The translations under genes were made by a program, and so were the position numbers. From Epichloe hybrida (taxonomy: Eukaryota > Ascomycota > Sordariomycetes > Hypocreales > Clavicipitaceae): a stretch of DNA of 64,000 nt. The notes below the pieces were generated by a model that had not been told where the DNA came from, did no database searches, and saw only the letters and a program-made list of their open reading frames with translations. Positions 11,516 to 21,499 of this stretch are shown one piece after another (the stretch's first letter is position 1; each line of letters opens with the position of its first letter). The DNA lies in NCBI GenBank assembly GCA_019022495.1, contig JAFEKR010000029.1, forward strand, positions 1-64,000. The letters are read 5' to 3'.

Positions 11516-12874
11516 ATGCTCACCTGGCGGTGGCGCTCTCGACGGCGTGTCTCTCCTGCTTTCGTGCTCGTCATTCTGGTACTGACGGTCTGGTATATTG
11601 TTCTGCCTCCGGACTCGGCCGTCGTGCTGGCGGTCAACTTCAACGCCTGGCGAGTGAGGGATGCTCTGGGGGCGGGAGATGGCGATGCGTGGCTTCGCGG
11701 ACAGGGCATGTACCCCGTTCACATGCCCAGCGAGGTAGGGTGTCTCATTAAGACGGGGTACGGGACGCGACGTCGCGTCAAGGAGCAGCTGGAAGCCTTT
11801 GCGGCCAAGGGCGGGGTCCTGGGGGATGAGGGGAGGGACTTCCTCGTTGTGGGAGACTGGACGGGCGGCGGGAAGGAGGAGGATCTCGGGCCGGCGGAAA
11901 TTCACGATGCCATCCGGCTAGTGATGGAGTCAGGCGTTGGGAGGGAGCACGCCGAGCATCACAGGTTTGGCAAGTATCGGAGCCTGCAGGGGGCGGTGGA
12001 CGCGGGCGATGACGAGAGGGCGGAGGAGCTGGGGAGGAGGTTCAGGTGGGAGCTTGACGCGCTCAAGTTCATCATGGGCATGGAGCTCTCGTACAGGAGG
12101 ATGCCGCACAAGAAGTGGTACATGATCCTGGACGACGACACGTTCGTGGTCAAGGAGTCGCTGCAGCTGCTGCTCAGTCATCTCGATCCCGCGAAGCCGC
12201 AGTACATGGGCAACAGCGTCGGCGACTACAGGGCGAGGTTCGCGCACGGCGGCTCGGCCGTCCTTGTCTCGGGCCAGGCCATGAAGATACTCTTTGGGCG
12301 GCCCGACATCGTGACGCAGGCCTACGTTCGCTCGCTCGACGAAACCTGGGGGGACAGGCTGGTGGCCACGACCCTGCAGAGGGTGGGCGTCTACATCGAC
12401 GAGCGGCACAGTCACTACTTTAACGGGGAGACGCCGGAGACGACGCGCATCCGGCCGGACCGCGCGTGCTCCCCGATTGTGTCTTTCCATGGGCTGCGGA
12501 AGCCCGGCGCCATGGCTCACGTCGGCAGGACTCTGGCGAGGAGGAACAAGCTTGTTCTATGGGGCGAGCTGTGGGAGTTGTTCGGCAAGCATCCCGCCGA
12601 GGAGGCATATTACAAGCCGACTTTCAGGGCCGGCGACCACGTTGGCCCCGGCGAGGAAGGGACGACGACGTGGAGAGGAGTGAAGAGCGCCGAGAGCTGC
12701 CAGCGGAAATGCAGAGGTCATTGTTTGGCGTGGTCATTTGACACGGAGACCAACGAATGCCGCGCCAGTCCTTGGGTCGTCCCCGGGTCAGAGACTGTCA
12801 CGAGCGCAACCGTGTCTGGGGTGAATTGGTCAAAAGCGAAGTCCATCTTGCGGGAATGCCCGCTCGCGAAGTGA
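11516..12874 (+). CDS. GT31-like glycosyltransferase, type II membrane protein
   Basis: 452 aa, no intron. One transmembrane segment near residues 13-32 after a basic start (RWRSRRR) indicates a type II Golgi protein. The luminal part has WYMILDDDTFV with the metal/nucleotide-sugar DxD motif at about residues 206-208, GNSVGDYRARFAHGG, and a later DRLVATTLQRVGV/FNGETPE segment. These are the pattern of fungal fringe-like/DUF604 proteins related to beta-1,3-galactosyltransferases. The last 75 residues hold a Cys-rich module (SCQRKCRGHCLAWSF, then ECRASPW) resembling a PAN/apple fold, perhaps for carbohydrate or protein binding. Donor sugar and acceptor cannot be told. The ATG at 11516 is preferred over 11297, because the earlier start adds a Phe-rich leader and a second hydrophobic stretch. 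GC content is higher than in neighbouring genes. Confidence 0.8.
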   Translation: MLTWRWRSRRRVSPAFVLVILVLTVWYIVLPPDSAVVLAVNFNAWRVRDALGAGDGDAWLRGQGMYPVHMPSEVGCLIKTGYGTRRRVKEQLEAFAAKGGVLGDEGRDFLVVGDWTGGGKEEDLGPAEIHDAIRLVMESGVGREHAEHHRFGKYRSLQGAVDAGDDERAEELGRRFRWELDALKFIMGMELSYRRMPHKKWYMILDDDTFVVKESLQLLLSHLDPAKPQYMGNSVGDYRARFAHGGSAVLVSGQAMKILFGRPDIVTQAYVRSLDETWGDRLVATTLQRVGVYIDERHSHYFNGETPETTRIRPDRACSPIVSFHGLRKPGAMAHVGRTLARRNKLVLWGELWELFGKHPAEEAYYKPTFRAGDHVGPGEEGTTTWRGVKSAESCQRKCRGHCLAWSFDTETNECRASPWVVPGSETVTSATVSGVNWSKAKSILRECPLAK

Positions 12875-14712
12875 CCAGCGCGGTTGCGATGGCATCACGA
12901 TGGCGTCATTTTCTGTTCAAGGACCATAGTCCGATTTTTGTGCAGTATATTCATAATTCGCGCCACATTGGATTGGATCGTCTCGACACCACGGATTGCC
13001 TCGCACGTGTATGGAGTGATGGAACATCAAACCATGCGCCTAGATCCAGCATACCAGCTCGCTTGAGCTTGTTGGCGGAGATTGATTGAACCCTTGGCAT
13101 GTGGGTGCGGTGGTCGAGTCGAGATCCAGAAGTCTGTATTGATTGTATCGACAAGTTGCGATGGAAGACGCAGATCCGGCAGGCTAATACGGAGTATTCG
13201 AGATTCGAGAGCTATTTTATTCTCAACCCCTCCCGCCCCCTGCATCGACGTCAACAACTTCATCTCCCCGTGCAGAGAAATATGGTATTATGGCACACCG
13301 ACATGGGTTTTGCAATCAAGTACACAGGGCAGTGTGACTGATGGAGCTCTGCTCGCTTGAATGCCGACGCACTGGGCCCTCGTCATGATTATTTTTTCGT
13401 TGGCATGATCCTCGAGCGACGAAACACAGAAGCCGAGAGCACGTATGGCCGAATGCAGGATGAAACCGTCGCCGAGTTTGTGATTCAAAAGTTGACCTCG
13501 ACTACGTTGTTGCGGCGCCACTAATAAATAAAGAGCCGTGGCAGACTGGCAGTCAAGGAAAATAAAAGCAAGACAAGGCTGCCAGGCTGCCATTGACGGC
13601 CCCCAATTGGACTCGCTTAAACATGCATGTATAATTGAGGAGCCACGCGGGGATCCTGCTAGGGCTAGTGCTTCCGTGGTGTTCCGAGTCATCCAGGTGC
13701 TTGCGCTGTACGGACGTACGGACTACACCTGTCACTGTATCTTGATTCTTCTTCCTCTGGCCGACCCAGCCAGCTTTCAGGTGGTCGCGTCGCGTCGCGC
13801 GTATGTATCGCGGCCAGGGTCGATTCTGGACTTTCCAGCCTTCCAAACGTTCCCATCGATGGAGACGAGACCGTGGCCTGGTCCGTGGGTGGAGTAATCC
13901 GTAAAATCCGTAATATTAATAAGAAGAGATTGTCGAGAACGCCACAGACTCAGCCACAGCCAGGTCTCGTCGGCAGCCGCCCCAAGGGGCCAAGCTATGA
14001 CTCCCCATGAGCCTATCAAGCTGAGGGGAGCACAAGTGCTTGCTGGAGCTTGCAGTACCCGCCCTGCATCAGCCGACGTCTGGCGTCTGGCCTCGTCGTT
14101 GCTAGAAGCTTTTCTGACATCTCATCCTGCGAAACTTGGCATCTGCAACCATTGCAAGTTGGGGATGTCGATTGCTCGACCCTTTCCATTGGGTCCACCC
14201 GGCTCGCCGCCAGACTACTCGTAAGATCTGCCGATTGGAGTTTTTTGTGTCTCTTCTTTATTAATGCTTTCTATCCCCAATCTAAACTTACCTCTTTATC
14301 CTTGGACATTGAGCAACTACCCCAACAACACCCCCAACTTGGAAGACAGCGGCCGGGAGGAGAAAAAAAAAAAAAAAACCAGGCTGGCGCGGTACACGAG
14401 GCTACCAGGCTGCATGGGTTTTGAAAAAAAGCCAAGGTCAAGCACGGGTCCATTCGCAATCCCAGCCAGGGCGTGTCTCGCGCCTTTGCATCCGGAATCC
14501 CGTCAAAAGATCTTCTCACACCCACCAATCTTGCCCACCGGACGCCCCCCTGTGCGACCACGATCACGACGGCGTGTATGAGCTATCCTTCCGCTGGATC
14601 ATCATACCCCTTCCGAAATTCGTCTACTGCTGCCACCCGCCGTCGAGTTTCCCATGTCGACTCATAGCTCCATAAAAATTTCCAATCAAAAAGCAGTCCC
14701 TCAGAAACGGCC
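12875..14712. other. Long intergenic / 5' leader of the zinc-cluster gene
   Basis: About 1.8 kb without a convincing gene. Seen: two adjacent GTACGGAC units (13708-13723), a poly-A tract near 14360-14378, and CT-rich leader sequence up to the ATG at 14713. Open frames here (for example the minus frame 13288-13692) lack domains and codon-like structure. A long regulatory leader is common for developmental transcription factors in these fungi; that is an inference. Confidence 0.5.
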
Positions 14713-17700
14713 ATGGCTCCGGACGACCTGAACACGGCTCCGGACGCCGCGGTTGGTGTTGGTCCTTCTCCAAGTAATAACAGCACGGTTACTCCTGACA
14801 ATACTCCGGTTCCTGGTCCTGGTCCTGGTCCTGGTTCTTATCCTCACCCTGATATTGCCACGCCCGGTGCCGCTGATGCTCCGTCAAGCTCCAGTCCTAT
14901 TCAAAACTCCACCATCACAACGAGAGCTTCATCCCCTCCACCCCCTTCAATACCGATAGAAACGACAGAAACGACTGCAACTACGACGACGGCTAGTACA
15001 ACGAACGAGACCGGATCGCCCGTCCCCGAAACTTCAGCAGCTCCGACTGCTAGCCCTCAAGCTGCAGTCCAAAATTCGACATCGGCGTCCCAGTCGCCCG
15101 CCACTGTCGCCGCTCCTGCTTCCCCCTCCCAACCTCAGCAGAACGGCGACAGCAAGGCATCAGAGACGGACTCCGAGATGGCAAGCTACAGACCGGCGAT
15201 CACGGCCCATCATGAACTGGCCGTGAGCTATTCTACGACGACACCTCCTACACTGGCCTCATCTGGTCATCTGGCTACATCCCTACCTCCTGCCACGTCT
15301 GCGTATGCTCCATCTACGGGCATCGCGAACGCCCAACACGCTTCGTATTCTGCGAATACAGGTGCCTCACACCTGAACGAGGGCTACAGGGTCAGCCCCC
15401 CAGTGCCGAGTAACAATCCAATGTCTCTTCCGAGTATGCGAACGATCGATGCGATGTCACAAAGAGTCAGCCCACCCTACGGGCCACACCATCATCCTGT
15501 GTCAATGAGCATGAATGGCCCGTTGACACCCGTATCCAGCAGCCCATCATATTACACAACTCAACATACAATGCCGGTTCCTTCGAATTATGCCCTGCCC
15601 TCGGATTCACTCGCCCGTTATCCTCTACCTCATGATCCGCGAATCCTCGGGAGTAGAGGACCGAAAAAGGTACATGGGCCTATGCTCCATCAGGTCTCGG
15701 ATCCATTTGCCGTGGGCATTTGTGCACATACATGATGTCATCCGAACTCTGGAACTCTTCATCGTGGATCATATTGTTAATCAATGGCGTACTTGCAGGA
15801 AATTAAACGGCGGACGAAGACGGGGTGCCTGACGTGTCGTAAACGAAGAATCAAGGTCAGTCAAATCCTTACTTGTCCAGATGAAACCTTTGAGTCCTCA
15901 CGACCCCCATCACCTGCTACGCTTCCGAACAATCAGACCGAAAGTCGGCAATTGAACTTCAATGTACTGTGTTCGCAATTCAAAGCTGTGCTTCGTCACA
16001 GCCACGGGACTTGCTGCTTGGGTCTTGTTCAATGCTGGTCCGCGGAAGAAGCGTTACATTTATCCGCGAAGTGCTGAGTGGAGCCCAAAGCTGTCCCATG
16101 GCGAATATCCTGTCTGACCTCACCTCACCTCGTCACCCACTCATCAAAGCTATCAAAGCTCCCTCCTTCCGCAGCTTGCAAGCGTACCGATCTGGCCCTG
16201 ATTTGAATTCTTATCGAGCGTTGTTGCTGACGCGCTCCTAAATTCATCCACAACAGTGCGACGAGACACACCCGACCTGCAACAACTGCAAAAAATCAAA
16301 ACGAGAGTGCTTGGGCTACGATCCCATCTTCAGACAGCAGCCGAGTGCCCAGCATAACTCTCATATACAGCCTGCACCGACCGCCCAACTGATTGTTTCC
16401 TCGTCTGCTTCTTCCTCCTCCACAACGCATGCGTCCGTCGCTGTCGGGCACCCCTCCGCCAATTCATACGGTAGTCAGCCTTCAATGCTTCCCAGTTCAT
16501 ATTCAACCACGCCATCGCCGTCTGCGCTGCCGTCATCATCCTCGGCGCACACGGTTACCGCCTCGTCCAACTACAACTCGCCAGTCGTCGCCAACACTAC
16601 CACGACTATCAAAACAGAGCCTGGGTTTCCACCTGCCGCCAACGCTGCCACGACTGTTAAAGCAGAAGCTGGATTTGACTTCTCTGCGCCAATTGATCCC
16701 TCCAGCAGACATTTGCCGGCTCCCAACAGTCACAGTCAAGAGTTTGCCAAGACGCTCGACTACAAGAACATTTCGACTACTGCAGCCGATCCTGGATGTG
16801 AGTTGGCTTCGGCTCATCGTCGTGCTGTACCCGAGGGCGATGACAAGCCTCATATACTGACCGGTATTATCTAGCCAAGAAAATGAAGATTACTGAGATC
16901 ATCGACCTGCTCGGGCCGCCGCCCCCACAACAGCAAATCAGTCACACAGAGGACACGTTCAACGAAATTACAAAGGTCTACCACGAAATGTATGCTGGTG
17001 GATTGAGTGCATTCCTGGAGACAACTTGGTACTACTTTGTCGAAAATGGCAAAATGTCCTTCCCTAAAGATGCAAACCTGATTGAGCACATGGCCACGTT
17101 TCTCAAAATCTTGGAAGCCGTCAAAGCAAACGACCACTCACAAATGACTTATTCTGGCGTTCTGGAAACACGCATCGTCTGGGAGCTTGCATGCACCGCG
17201 TATCAGACACCTGATCGAACGAACCAAGCCATGCGAGTGGCGATGCCCCCAGATGGCGATGCTGCGGAAGCTCGAAATCGTCTTCGTGTTGTGGAAACAT
17301 TGCTTTGCGGAGAGTACCTTGTTTCTAACCCTTTGGCTCTGCCGTTGTCAGACGTAGATCTTCATCGGACTCGGCAGTTTGATTTCTGGTATAGCTTGGC
17401 TGAGTTCATCCGAAGACGAGATCATCCTGACTCCCCGGCTGCTGTCCAGGCCAGGGAGGATGCATTGAGCAGGATGAGACATTTGCTGGATGGACGCGAG
17501 AATCGCGATGTTTTATATTCAATTGCGGTTGTACGTGAGCTTGCACCTCGCTACGGTCCAAGCTATGGAAGCAGACCCCAGCATCTGGACGAAAGCGACC
17601 CAAAGAATAGACTTGCAGTCGCATCCAAATTCATTCTGGATGAAGCGCAAGTCACTGGAGGCACCACGAATGTGGTGCGACGATTCAGCGACATAGCGTC

Positions 17701-17749
17701 CCGAGCCTTTGTCAATCCAGCTGTCAATGTATTCAGGAGGACGGGCTGA
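14713..17749 (+). CDS. Zn(II)2Cys6 transcription factor
   Basis: Proposed exons 14713-15669, 15799-15855, 16257-16797 and 16875-17749 give 809 aa. A Ser/Thr/Pro-rich N-terminus of about 320 residues precedes the zinc cluster, CX2CX6CX6CX2CX6C at residues 329-356 (TGCLTCRKRRIK, then CDETHPTCNNC), followed by GYDPIF. A second disordered Ser-rich stretch leads to an alpha-helical C-terminus starting KMKITEIIDLLG, with the look of a fungal-specific regulatory domain. The cluster lies far from the N-terminus, which is unusual. An intron of 401 nt (15856-16256) falls exactly between the second and third Cys codons; a microexon of 57 nt carries the first two. The C-terminus resembles Moc3-type C6 regulators, but this naming is weak. 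Target genes unknown. Confidence 0.85.
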
Positions 17750-19047
17750 TTGACAGGAAAATAGCGCCATACCAACGATCCTCATCATTGTTCTTCTTCT
17801 TCTTCTTCTTCTTCTTTCTTTTTTTTCTTGGTTGAGTGAGCGCGTCTCTACATGGTGCACAAGTGCATTGTTTCAAAGTATCATTTTGGAAAGCATGGCG
17901 AGGATTTACAAAAGTTTGTCATGGACTTTTTCATCGGGCGTTGGGCTCACAAAGCGAGCCTTGTCTCTTCTCTTCTCTCTCGTTTTCTTTTATCAAATCA
18001 CAGCTATACATCTTGTAGTACTCTCTTTTCTCGCTTTGTCTACCCCAAAAGCCCCGGCGTTCTGGTTTCATTTACACTGCATTCTATGTCAGCTATTCTG
18101 ACGTCGATCTATCTGGAACGACATTGTATAATTGTCCTGTCACAACACGTTCATCGTCTCGGTTACCGGGCAAAAGGGTCTAGTGCACTGCACCATTTGA
18201 CAATTTCGCTCCAGGGGGAGAAGCTTGACTCGTCATTGTTTGATTTGTAAAAGACGCAAAATTGGGTGTGTTGGGTCTGCTGCTGCTGGCGATCTGGTCT
18301 CGGCTCTGCAAAAGCTAGGATTGGGAGGGTGCAAATAGAAGGGCCATCAAATATATTATATGCCCGAGTGTTGGCTCATGCCGGCCTAGAGAAATAGACA
18401 GAATACTTGCAATATAGTATCACATATTCACAGTTCTTGGATGGTGCGTTCGCTTTTCGAATGGATGATGACGGGTCCCAGCAGCCCACGTACATCGAAC
18501 TTGTACGCGAAGGTGGAATTGGGGGCTACAGGGCATTGACTGCCATTGAGTGACCCCAACGGGCTGTTTTGCACTTGAATTAGCGGGCTCCTCTTAGCTC
18601 AAATCAAAGCGTGCCAAGAAAAGTCGAACAGTACCCGAGATGTATTAGGCTCGCTCATCAGGCTGACGTGTCGTCGGGACGCAACCACCCTCGAGTTGAT
18701 GGCTGATGATTTGGTGGTATAGACTGGCACAGGGCACGAGGTCATGGACTCATGGCCAAAGCGTTTTGTCTGGTCTCACGGCATTGGGAATCCGACTGGG
18801 TGTGGGTGTGGAGTTGAGCACCCCCGCCACGCCCACGACCACGCCCACGACCACGTGCACGAATATTCGAATGCCTTGTTGGCCGGGAGCAATGCCTGAT
18901 CAACCTCATCGAATTGTACGTACTACTTGGTTGTTGTTCAAACATTACAATGCCTTGTCATTACCAGTTCCAGAATTTTCAAACGAAATCATATTCGCCG
19001 CCACCATACTAGATACAATTGTATGCTCTCAAGCAGCTCCAACGAGA
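17750..19047. other. Intergenic, with a His-rich mini-ORF
   Basis: A CTT-rich tract lies just after the zinc-cluster gene (17786-17830). A 51-codon frame at 18744-18899 on the plus strand encodes alternating His (HAHDHAHDHVHE) over a 12-bp DNA repeat and ends just before the iron transporter. It could be a leader ORF, a missed first exon, or chance. Nothing else recognisable. Confidence 0.45.
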
Positions 19048-19917
19048 ATGGCCCCTTCAGCAAGTCCCTACCTAGCCCGCTTTCTATCCGACTTCACCCT
19101 CGGCTTCTCAGATGGCTTGGCTGTTCCCTTTGCCCTCACAGCAGGACTGAGCTCCCTCGGACAGGCAGACACCATCATCTACGCAGGTCTTGCCGAACTA
19201 TGCGCCGGGAGCATCAGCATGGGCATTGGCGGATATCTGTCCGCCTCGGACGAGGTTCCCGCGCCGGGCACGCACGAGGACGACCTGTCCAGTTGCGGCG
19301 ACGAAGAAGAAGAATCAAGGTGGATGCTGCGCGATGGAATCCCGAGGGGCTCCAGCAGTAGTACTTGGAGCGACGCCGCGGAGGAGAAGGAGCAGGAGCG
19401 AGAATCAAGCGAGGAGATGATACGATCTCACCTCGAGCCCCTCGCCTTGCCAGACTCGACCGTCCGGGAAATCCTTGCCGCGCTCGGCGGAGATTGCCCG
19501 GCCGGGGTTGAGCGTGCGGCTCTCCGCCTGCGCCTACGACGACAAGATGCTTCTTCTTCTTCTTCTTCTTCTTCGTCTTCTGCCGCCGCGGCGGAGACGC
19601 CCGCGTACGAAGAGGTTCCGATGCGGATGCGGGCCGTCGCCTCGGGCCTTTCCATCTCATTGGGGTACGTCGTCGGTGGCATAATCCCCCTCTTCCCGTA
19701 CTTCTTCGCCTCGACCGTCGGCAGGGGGCTGCGGTGGAGCATCGCCACGTGCATGGTCGCTCTGATGGCCTTTGGCGCGGGGAAAAGCTGGGTGCTTCGT
19801 GGCGAGCGGAGGAGCCTGGGGAGAAGCCTCTGGGAGGGCGTACAGATGCTCATCCTGGGCAGCCTCGCGGCCGGCGCGGCGGTGCTCTGTGTGAATCTAG
19901 TCGGGGCAAAGTCCTAA
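19048..19917 (+). CDS. CCC1: Vacuolar iron/manganese transporter, CCC1/VIT family
   Basis: Moves Fe2+/Mn2+ from cytosol into the vacuole and so detoxifies iron. 289 aa from the ATG at 19048. TM1 starts at FLSDFTLGFSDGLAVPFALTAG and TM2 at YAGLAELCAGSISMGIGGYL, both diagnostic of the family. A long acidic cytosolic loop (residues about 70-190, many Glu) corresponds to the metal-binding domain of VIT proteins. Three more TM segments follow (SGLSISLGYVVGGIIP; IATCMVALMAFG; MLILGSLAAGAAVLCVN). The loop carries a Ser run coded by a TCT microsatellite at 19552-19580. The frame is open upstream to 18706 but that part lacks family similarity, so the later ATG is chosen; an upstream exon is possible. 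Confidence 0.85.
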   Translation: MAPSASPYLARFLSDFTLGFSDGLAVPFALTAGLSSLGQADTIIYAGLAELCAGSISMGIGGYLSASDEVPAPGTHEDDLSSCGDEEEESRWMLRDGIPRGSSSSTWSDAAEEKEQERESSEEMIRSHLEPLALPDSTVREILAALGGDCPAGVERAALRLRLRRQDASSSSSSSSSSAAAAETPAYEEVPMRMRAVASGLSISLGYVVGGIIPLFPYFFASTVGRGLRWSIATCMVALMAFGAGKSWVLRGERRSLGRSLWEGVQMLILGSLAAGAAVLCVNLVGAKS

Positions 19918-20480
19918 ATCAGACGACTGGACCTGACGGGATATGCACGAATATGAATCAGACTGGGGCTAATACGACGGGTCCCATTCTTTTCCCCGGG
20001 AGGGGGCCCTTTAATGAAGGGCGTTTTTAGATGTCCCGAGACTGGCGTTGGATGGGCGAGCGTGGCATTTGCATCTTTTGCGTGTTGTTACAATCATTGC
20101 ATCAATGTTACAAGCAACAAATGGTTCTATGGTTCCGAGCACTCTCTGGTTTCAGCCGTTTCCCCGTTGGGTTTTCGGATGAACAACTCGTCAGCGGGTG
20201 GGTGAGTGAATCATTCGTCACAGAGCCGGTCTTGTTTGAATTGGTCCCTGGCAATAGTGAACAGCGAGACGAACTCTCATTGTTCACTGCAAGCGCATGC
20301 ATGTTCATTCACACACAGCAACAGCGTGTTATTGTCGTACGCGCGCCTGAATCACCTGTCCCCGTCACAACTACTGATATAAAACGAAGCGTTGCTTCCA
20401 GAAGGCAACTAGGTTCTTTGCTTTCCGCAAGTCGGACCGCCACATAGCACTTTCGGTAGAGAAACTTGGAGTCGCTCTGG
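19918..20480. other. Intergenic, nothing recognised
   Basis: About 560 bp between the iron transporter and the acidic orphan. Short frames only; no repeats or RNA genes seen. Confidence 0.5.
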
Positions 20481-21140
20481 ATGCACATTAGCGCGAAAAT
20501 GTCTCATCCGATGGAAATGCCCGCTTGTTCGGAACCAATGGACGATGATGAAAAGGCCACGCCCGAAGAATTGCGACCGAGTATAACGGACGAGATGTCC
20601 AACAACGAGCTCGCGTGGTGCAAGAGCACTTCGCAACAGGATGAGAATGGTCCGCAGAAATCGACACCCTCTTCACCGCGCACGGAGCCGGATGGCTGGG
20701 CGCCTGACGCGTCGTTTGACAGGATGGACATCTGCGACGACGCCGACCAGGTTCCATCCGAGTGCTACGACTACGAAGAGCCATGGGCGATGGTCGGTGG
20801 AATGAAGAACATGATTGCTCAGCCGGCAGATATCCTCACCTTGTTTGAGGGGGATGACGAGGAGGACGAGCGCCTGCAGGCCGTTTTGCAAGCTATTGAA
20901 CGGCACGAGCGGGGGTTGCCGGCCTCGGCTGTCAGTGGGCAGGGTCTCGGGGCAATGAGTGAAAGCGAGGAAGTGATGAATGTAGAAGACGTGTGCGTGC
21001 TGGATTGCAGTGATGAAATCTGGGAGGAGATTCTGGAGGGCACGGAGGAGTGTCCCCCCATCTGGGGCGATGAGGGGACAGATGTGATTGGGCGTGGAGA
21101 GTCGCATGAAGATTCGGACGTTTCTGCGAGTGGTGGGTGA
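20481..21140 (+). CDS. Hypothetical acidic protein
   Basis: 219 aa from the ATG at 20481 (an internal Met at 20499 is also possible). Very rich in Asp, Glu and Ser, with no signal peptide, TM segment or known domain. A central segment (DILTLFEGDDEEDERLQAVL and following ERHERGLPAS) could form a helix. The uninterrupted frame and skewed composition suggest a real gene, but it may be a lineage-restricted orphan. It ends 359 bp before the lipase start on the same strand. I do not recognise it. Confidence 0.5.
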   Translation: MHISAKMSHPMEMPACSEPMDDDEKATPEELRPSITDEMSNNELAWCKSTSQQDENGPQKSTPSSPRTEPDGWAPDASFDRMDICDDADQVPSECYDYEEPWAMVGGMKNMIAQPADILTLFEGDDEEDERLQAVLQAIERHERGLPASAVSGQGLGAMSESEEVMNVEDVCVLDCSDEIWEEILEGTEECPPIWGDEGTDVIGRGESHEDSDVSASGG

Positions 21141-21410
21141 ATACAAGGCGTGGTGGGACTAATTCAAACGCCTCGTGCGTCACGACTCACAAGACCTATG
21201 GGATTGAGCTTGTCGTCAACGCAGTGGTTCGCACAGACGCAGACCAAGGCACGCACAACCTTGGAATCCTGTTCTCGATCGACGTTGAATGTTGTCTAGC
21301 GTGCCACCCTAGCGCGCCACCGAAGGCGGAGATTTACGCCTTCAGACCATGGGGAAATATGTACAAAATCCATCAAGATGTTGCCTTGGAACCCTTTGTT
21401 CACTTGTCGC

Positions 21411-21470
21411 TTTGGTCCTTTGTTTCTTGGGTCATCTGTTTCCTTGGTCCTCTGTTTCTTTGGTCCTCGT
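21411..21470 (+). repeat. 16-bp tandem repeat in lipase 5' leader
   Basis: Nearly four units of a 16-bp T-rich motif (consensus TTTGGTCCTCTGTTTC) end 30 bp before the lipase ATG. Within the otherwise featureless stretch 21141-21499. Confidence 0.7.
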
Positions 21471-21499
21471 GCGTGAACTGTTTCCCCCCTTCTTGCGGC

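Noticed and set aside
11930..12520. 196-codon minus-strand frame opposite the GT31 gene
   Set aside because: High GC gives long open shadows; the plus-strand frame has clear family motifs, this one has none.
13288..13692. 134-codon minus-strand frame in the long intergenic region
   Set aside because: No domain, no splice partner, overlaps other random frames.
21137..21499. N-terminal extension of the lipase
   Set aside because: It would bury the signal peptide; the ATG at 21500 gives a proper secretory start.
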